A DNA stretch of 20,700 nucleotides from assembly GCA_009786045.1 (NCBI GenBank), contig WQTY01000003.1:1-20700 (forward strand), given 5' to 3'. Of this stretch, positions 16,326 to 20,700 are shown piece after piece. The translations under genes were made by a program, and so were the position numbers. The notes beneath the pieces are model-generated. The model was not told the DNA's origin and searched no databases. It saw nothing but the letters and a program-made list of their open reading frames with translations. Positions within the stretch are counted from its first letter, which is position 1; each line of letters starts with the position of its first letter. Source of the stretch: Pseudomonadota bacterium (GTDB lineage: Bacteria; Myxococcota_A; Bradymonadia; UBA4248).

Positions 16326-18841
16326 GGCTGCCGGGGTTGGCTGGCCATTGAACGATGCCTCGGTTTTCGCAACAACAGTTCCTTATAGGCCACGGCAGCC
16401 TTTGGTTCGATCAGCAACAGAGAGGAATCTAAAATCGGCGACGTGCGCTTGCCATAACTAAAATCCACATAACGTGACTCGCTGTTCTCCTGCGCCTTGC
16501 CTTGTGCAAAACCAAAAAACTCCCGGCTTTCTGCACCTGCGGTCATCGTATTCTGGAACACCCTGTCGTCTTTCAGACGCGGCAGGTAGAGTTGCTGGCA
16601 ACTCTGCTGCCACACGTTAAGGGCACTGACGTCTTTGATATCATCCTTCCAGAACCAGTCTTTTAGCATTTTGTCCAAATGGATCGGCGCCCATTCGTTA
16701 ATAATCAATTCGTTGTCCCTAAGCACGCGCTCGATCTCCTGCGACCAACCCTTTGTCCTTGGGTTAAGCTCGAAGTGCTCCCACGTCATGTCGGAGAGTC
16801 CTTTACCGGGGCGAGCTTCCTGCATGGGCGTGAGCAACCATTTGTAGGTTTCACGGATTAAGCGCTGCACCGTATCTCCGGCCACACCAAGGCTGGCCTC
16901 TGCTTCTTTTGCCTTCAGATTGTCGAGCACGATGCGGTCGGCTTTGTAATCCTCGACGATGCTGCGCCAAGCCAAAAACGAGCGCACGTGATCATTCAGG
17001 CGGCTGACGCTGTCGCTGTCCGGTGCCAAAAAAATCAGTCGATTTTGCTTAAAGCGTGGTTGTTCGCCGCGTTTTTTTAGAATCTCGGTCGCACGTTCAA
17101 TGGCAAAGCTCTTGCCGCCCTTGCTAAAGGCTGCATCCGGCAGCAGCACCACCAGCCGCAATGCCCAATCGTCGGGCACGTCACCGCTGCCAGTAAAGAC
17201 GTGGACGCCGCCAAACACGCCGCTCGACAAATCGCGCTGCACGCGCTCACGGATCGAAGGAAATATATCTCCCTTGTCTTGAAAGCGGCGTTTGCGCTCC
17301 TCCATTTCACGCCGCAAGTTCGGACGTGTATCGAACCAGTAGCGATTATTGGCAGTATTGAGGTGATGTAACCGGTCGCCCAAACGCCGCAGTGCGTCTT
17401 TGAACAAACTGGGTTGCTGCCCAGGCAATGCTGCGCCCAAAATCACATGCTCCAATTCCAGACCACGCACCCCCTGATTGGCCGTGCTCGGTGCGCTGCC
17501 CAAAAAGATCGAGCGCGCTGTGCGGCGGCAGGCCTGCACGCTGCCAAGCCGTGTGTCTTTGTTCTCGATCTCCCATGTTTCCGAACGCTCACCATCCACA
17601 TCGCGCTCGATCACGGGTGTCCAACCCTGTGGCAGGTAGTAGAGCACTTCGTTTAGCGTATCGGCATCCATCAACGGAAAACTGCCGGGCATGATGAGCG
17701 GCTCGTTGTTGCCCTCCTTCCACAAACGATGAATCACCTTTGCCATCAACTTCAGCACACCGCGTGTGCGTTGGAAGTTATCGAGCGTTGACCAGTCTTC
17801 GTACAGGCGGTCAAACACCTCGGGATGAATCGGATAGGCGCGAACCAGCCGTTCCCGATACTTGCTGACCTGCGTTTCCTGGGGGAAATCATCGCGATTT
17901 TCGATGTAGTAGTCAGCAAATGTTCTGCAAACCTTCTCCATCGCCGATGGATCGCTGATATCGCTAAAAAGCCGACGGCGCACGATCTCAAACGCCTCTT
18001 CGGTGCCCACCGGTTTCCACAACGCCTGAATTCGCCCAAAGTAGTGCGCCAAAGAAGCAAGCGCCTTTTCGCCGCGCTGGCTGCCTGCTTCCTTGACAGA
18101 TTCCGGCAGTGATGCCAGCAATACTGCGGTTGGCACAGCCTTTATGGCTTCCGTCAGTGCCTGCACAAAGCTGAGGTTAGAATCAAATGTACCGCCCGTC
18201 AGTGCCTTGCCTTCTTCGAATTGCCGCACATAAGCCACCAACTCATCAATAAGGATGACGCAAGGTGCATAACGATCCAGCAAATCGCTCAGCACCGCCT
18301 TGCCTGGCGACGTGCCCGAAGCATCGGCTTCTGCCACCAGCTGGTAACCCTCAGCTCCACCCAGCTGCCAGGCCAAGTCACCCCACAGTGTGCGGATGCT
18401 CTGCCCATCCTTTACAACAGGCTGATTGGGTGAGGATTTGATGCCATCAAGAACCGCAATGCGTGCTTTGGGCAATTCTGGCATGTTCGCCGCATCGAAA
18501 ATGGCAGACACACCAGGCAACTCACTGGCCGGTGCTTCGCCCTTGGCAAGATGATAAACAGCCAGCATGGTGTGCGTCTTGCCGCCGCCAAAAGCTGTCT
18601 GGAGCTGAATAACCGGATCGCCGCCCCGGCCAACAAGCCGCTTAACCACCGAATCGAGCAGCAATTGCATGCCTTCGGTAATAAAAGTGCGCTGAAAGAA
18701 CAGCACTGGGTTTTGGTACTCTGCATTCGCCGTACCTGCATGCACCCTCGAAATGTCCGCCGCAAACTCCGCCTGCTGAAACTTGCCCTCGCGCACGTCG
18801 GCATGCGGTTCGGCAATCTCGCGCCATGGTTTTAGACTCAT
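16322..18841 (-). CDS. DUF499-family AAA ATPase (COG1483-like), 3' end frameshifted
   Basis: 839 residues in this frame. An N-terminal motif region ([19 protein letters not shown], ~44-62) leads into Walker [10 protein letters not shown] (82-90) and Walker [15 protein letters not shown] (194-207). [19 protein letters not shown] is further downstream. All are typical of DUF499 proteins, the predicted ATP-driven partner of DUF1156-type DNA methyltransferases in restriction-like or defence modules; the mechanism is not established. Start ATG 18841 has GGAG (18852-18849) seven bases upstream. The last ~13 residues after ELLLRK ([13 protein letters not shown]) are unlike the family. The expected continuation lies in the -1 frame, and adding one A to the run at 16364-16367 restores a ~931-residue protein. 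The methyltransferase gene is 262 bp upstream, an unusually long gap filled by a tandem repeat array. Confidence 0.9.
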   Translation of the reverse strand: MSLKPWREIAEPHADVREGKFQQAEFAADISRVHAGTANAEYQNPVLFFQRTFITEGMQLLLDSVVKRLVGRGGDPVIQLQTAFGGGKTHTMLAVYHLAKGEAPASELPGVSAIFDAANMPELPKARIAVLDGIKSSPNQPVVKDGQSIRTLWGDLAWQLGGAEGYQLVAEADASGTSPGKAVLSDLLDRYAPCVILIDELVAYVRQFEEGKALTGGTFDSNLSFVQALTEAIKAVPTAVLLASLPESVKEAGSQRGEKALASLAHYFGRIQALWKPVGTEEAFEIVRRRLFSDISDPSAMEKVCRTFADYYIENRDDFPQETQVSKYRERLVRAYPIHPEVFDRLYEDWSTLDNFQRTRGVLKLMAKVIHRLWKEGNNEPLIMPGSFPLMDADTLNEVLYYLPQGWTPVIERDVDGERSETWEIENKDTRLGSVQACRRTARSIFLGSAPSTANQGVRGLELEHVILGAALPGQQPSLFKDALRRLGDRLHHLNTANNRYWFDTRPNLRREMEERKRRFQDKGDIFPSIRERVQRDLSSGVFGGVHVFTGSGDVPDDWALRLVVLLPDAAFSKGGKSFAIERATEILKKRGEQPRFKQNRLIFLAPDSDSVSRLNDHVRSFLAWRSIVEDYKADRIVLDNLKAKEAEASLGVAGDTVQRLIRETYKWLLTPMQEARPGKGLSDMTWEHFELNPRTKGWSQEIERVLRDNELIINEWAPIHLDKMLKDWFWKDDIKDVSALNVWQQSCQQLYLPRLKDDRVFQNTMTAGAESREFFGFAQGKAQENSESRYVDFSYGKRTSPILDSSLLLIEPKAAVAYKELLLRKPRHRSMASQPRQP

Positions 18842-18885
18842 GTTTGTTCTCCATTATTGTGGGAGTGTTTTATTTATGGGGGGAA

Positions 18886-19098
18886 AGTAGCTGGAGCGCG
18901 GGCGTCCCGCCCGCATCTTGCGCGAAATAAAGCACTGGGAACGCGGGCATCTGCCCGCATATGAGCACGAAATAAAGCACTGGGAGCGCGGGCATCTGCC
19001 CGCATATGAGTACGAAATAAAGCACTGGGAGCGCGGGCATCTGCCCGCATATGAGTACGAAATAAAGCACTGGGAGCGCGGGCATCCTGCCCGCACAA
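18886..19098. repeat. Five-copy 45-bp tandem array of REP-like hairpins
   Basis: Units start at 18886 (diverged), 18931, 18976, 19021 and 19066 (truncated at its 3' end); the period is exactly 45 bp. Each contains AGCACTGGGAGCGCGGGC followed by ATCTGCCCGCATATGAG and TACGAAATAA. The core GCGGGCA/TGCCCGC folds into a 7-bp stem. Copies 2-4 are nearly identical, indicating recent amplification. The array fills most of the gap between the methyltransferase stop and the DUF499 start. Because 45 is a multiple of three, both strands stay open as 15-residue repeats; I see no evidence that these are translated. Related cores occur inside the neighbouring methyltransferase gene. Confidence 0.93.
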
Positions 19099-19103
19099 AA
19101 AAC

Positions 19104-20700
19104 TCAAAAACCTAATTTCTTTTGCGAAGCCACCAACACATCTACCTTACTGGCAGCCTGCTCAATCGCACTCCAGGCGGTGACAAGCTCGTTGTATGCG
19201 CGTGCATCCTCTGCCCACCCTTTGCGCTCGCAGAGCGTGTAGAGCCGGTAGGCAAGGGCGCGGACGGCCTCGGCAAGTGTGAGCATGTGGGAAAGTAATG
19301 CACCAGCGGCGGATTCGTCGTCTTGATTTAGGGTGCAAATGAGTTGGTGCAGCGCTTGCCATACAGATTTTGCGGGCAGGATGCCCGCGCTCCCACCTTC
19401 ACCACTAAGCATCCTTTGCGGGCGAGACGCCCGCGCAATTTGCTCATGCGACACTTTTGCGGGCGAGACGCCCGCGCTCTCAAGAGGCGCGCCAGCGTAT
19501 TCGATCCATTTAAGCAAGCGCAGGTTGCCTTTGCCCGATTCGACAACGCCGGTGGCTTGCAGACCACCGACGGTGGTGCCTTTGGCGCGGGCCAGTACGT
19601 CGGCGTCGCCATATTTGCCAATCGACCACCCTTGTTGCTCGAACCAATGCAGGCAAAATTGCGTATCATGGTCGAAGTCGTCTTCGGCCAAAAAGCGATT
19701 GATGAGTTGCAGGGCGGTTTTGACACGCATCGGCGAGCCATCGGCTTCGAGCACGGCGCTGTATTGGGAGAAGATCGCCATGCCAGGGCCAATGATGGCT
19801 TGCGATAGGTCTACTGGCGCAACCGGTGAATTGCGACTTAATGCGGGCGAGACGCCCGCGCTCCCAATGAGAGAGTGCTTGGGAGCGCGGCCATCCTGGG
19901 CGCTTAATAGGGAATCGGGAGCGCGGTCATCTTGGCCGCTTAATGCGGGCGAGGCGCTAGTCATTTCGGCTAAGGCTTCAGGCAACGTGGCGTTAAGCTC
20001 GCGAATAAATTCGCGACGGCTAATGGTGGGTGCATCGGCCACGCGTTTGCGGCAAACGAGGACGATGCTTGATGCAAGCGCATTGGTACCAGAACCGATC
20101 ATGCGGTTACCCAGTTCCGTTCGCATCGGCCAAGTGCCGGTTAATACAAACCCTGCTTTAAGCACCGCTTCCAAAAACGTTTCCCAACCGGTGCTGGATG
20201 TGCCCGTTTCGTCCTTGGTTTCGGATTGTTTGAAAGCGTAGTAGATCGTGACCGGAAAGGCCGGATGCGCTTGCTGTGCAAGATTGCGCATCGCCTCAGT
20301 CATGCCGTCGAGAAAGAACTTCTCCGCTTGTTCCTTGCTGCCATGGCGATAGGGCGTGGCCACCAATTCTTCGGCCTTGGGCACGGCCAACGTGGCAAAC
20401 AGGTTTGGATAAATGGGCCGCAGCGAACGGCGCAACCAGACATAAAAGAAGTCGGACAGATCAGCATAACCGATGTTGTCGTAGTATGGCGGATCGGTGG
20501 AGATCAGCTTGTTTGCGCTGATGGTTTGAGTTTGGGCGTCAGACTGCGTGACATATGCATATGTTCGAGTTGACAATTCGTCCAAAACGCGCATCATGTT
20601 TTTCAGCGACACAGAAAAATCGCCTGCCATACCACCAAAAGCATTGGCTTCGGAATAGTCCCAAACCATTGGCAAAGCTTGTCGCCCGAATGTGGCTATT
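19104..20700 (-). CDS. DUF1156-type adenine-specific DNA methyltransferase (COG1743-like), 5' end outside window
   Basis: The last ~531 codons are visible. The frame is open to the window edge and reads [18 protein letters not shown] there, an internal motif of the family, so the true start lies beyond 20700. DPPY (bases 20495-20484) within [19 protein letters not shown] is the catalytic motif IV of N6-adenine/N4-cytosine methylases. Downstream YVWLRRSL, the [20 protein letters not shown] region and a C-terminal [20 protein letters not shown] follow the family order. Motif I (SAM binding) is not in the window. Two segments (bases 19961-19826 and 19480-19371) encode peptides such as SAGVSPALS and RASRPQRM that come from GC-rich palindromic repeats and lie where family members have no such sequence. 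It is the upstream partner of the DUF499 ATPase and probably marks self DNA by methylation (inference from family). Confidence 0.9.
   Translation of the reverse strand, partial: IATFGRQALPMVWDYSEANAFGGMAGDFSVSLKNMMRVLDELSTRTYAYVTQSDAQTQTISANKLISTDPPYYDNIGYADLSDFFYVWLRRSLRPIYPNLFATLAVPKAEELVATPYRHGSKEQAEKFFLDGMTEAMRNLAQQAHPAFPVTIYYAFKQSETKDETGTSSTGWETFLEAVLKAGFVLTGTWPMRTELGNRMIGSGTNALASSIVLVCRKRVADAPTISRREFIRELNATLPEALAEMTSASPALSGQDDRAPDSLLSAQDGRAPKHSLIGSAGVSPALSRNSPVAPVDLSQAIIGPGMAIFSQYSAVLEADGSPMRVKTALQLINRFLAEDDFDHDTQFCLHWFEQQGWSIGKYGDADVLARAKGTTVGGLQATGVVESGKGNLRLLKWIEYAGAPLESAGVSPAKVSHEQIARASRPQRMLSGEGGSAGILPAKSVWQALHQLICTLNQDDESAAGALLSHMLTLAEAVRALAYRLYTLCERKGWAEDARAYNELVTAWSAIEQAASKVDVLVASQKKLGF
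19371..19480. repeat. Three REP-like palindromes inside the methyltransferase coding sequence (insert 2)
   Basis: Elements at about 19371-19394 (TGCGGGCAGGATGCCCGCGC then TCCC), 19416-19438 and 19457-19480 (each with GCGGGCGAGACGCCCGCGC) are separated by short spacers. The last two cores are identical. Translated on the minus strand they give [17 protein letters not shown] and SAGILPAK. The reading frame is preserved across all three. The sequence is the same family as the 18886-19098 array. Confidence 0.85.
19826..19961. repeat. REP-like palindromes inside the methyltransferase coding sequence (insert 1)
   Basis: At least three related elements: GCGGGCGAGACGCCCGCGC with TCCC (about 19842-19864), and two diverged copies of the GGGAGCGCGG-type arm (around 19880-19902 and 19918-19940), ending in TGCGGGCGAGGCGC near 19943-19956. 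The minus-strand translation is [20 protein letters not shown] and then [10 protein letters not shown]... SAGVSPALS. The insert lies between LPEALAEM and [15 protein letters not shown], which I expect to be close together in relatives. Divergence of the inner copies suggests it is older than insert 2. Confidence 0.8.

Noticed and set aside
18886..19098. CRISPR array
   Set aside because: The units are contiguous tandem copies with no unique spacers between them, and no cas genes are present.
18854..19115. Open frames on both strands through the 45-bp array (15-residue protein repeats)
   Set aside because: The period is a multiple of three, so any stop-free unit gives an open frame. Repeats are hairpin DNA and no start site or homologue supports translation.
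19333..20241. 302-codon + strand open frame opposite the methyltransferase
   Set aside because: It is a shadow of the methyltransferase and its embedded palindromes. The minus-strand product has DPPY and family motifs while this one has none.

Overview
The window looks like chromosomal DNA from a Myxococcota or former-Deltaproteobacteria type organism, possibly Bradymonadales-like. This is an inference from three things seen in the sequence: a very large (about 3,770-residue) tetratricopeptide-repeat protein, a cysteine-module lipoprotein of the kind abundant in those predatory or gliding lineages, and moderately GC-rich DNA. No rRNA or tRNA is present, so the taxonomy cannot be fixed from this window.

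Left part (1-13145, + strand). A possible tail of an upstream gene runs into an M16-family zinc peptidase (122-1495). After a 274-bp leader comes the giant TPR protein (1770-13082). It has an acidic low-complexity N-terminus, about forty copies of a ~70-75-residue double-TPR unit, and a C-terminal domain that resembles an M48 metallopeptidase fold with the zinc ligands lost. A strong intrinsic terminator (13114-13145) closes this block.

Middle part (13083-16046). Five hairpins or palindromes are packed into about 200 bp (13088-13283). They lie between the giant gene and a convergent two-gene minus-strand unit: a small unknown protein (14735-14475) that overlaps an AlbA_2/HATPase_c_4 ATP-binding protein (14481-13255). 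A divergent cysteine-rich lipoprotein gene (14863-15996) reads the other way and ends inside another palindrome of the same kind.

Right part (16047-20700, - strand). This holds part of a DNA-modification locus: the C-terminal part of a DUF1156-type (COG1743) adenine-specific DNA methyltransferase that continues past the window edge, then a DUF499-type (COG1483) AAA ATPase. The DUF499 gene appears split by a frameshift near 16364-16367, leaving its conserved C-terminal segment in a separate 92-codon frame. These two families are known genomic partners, usually read as a restriction-like or phage-defence module. Together with the AlbA_2 gene, the region looks like a defence-type accessory island.

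The most unusual feature is a GC-rich palindromic repeat family (core GCGGGC...GCCCGC). It forms a five-copy 45-bp tandem array between the methyltransferase and the ATPase (18886-19098), and it has also entered the methyltransferase coding sequence in frame at two places (19371-19480 and 19826-19961), where it is translated as extra peptide.
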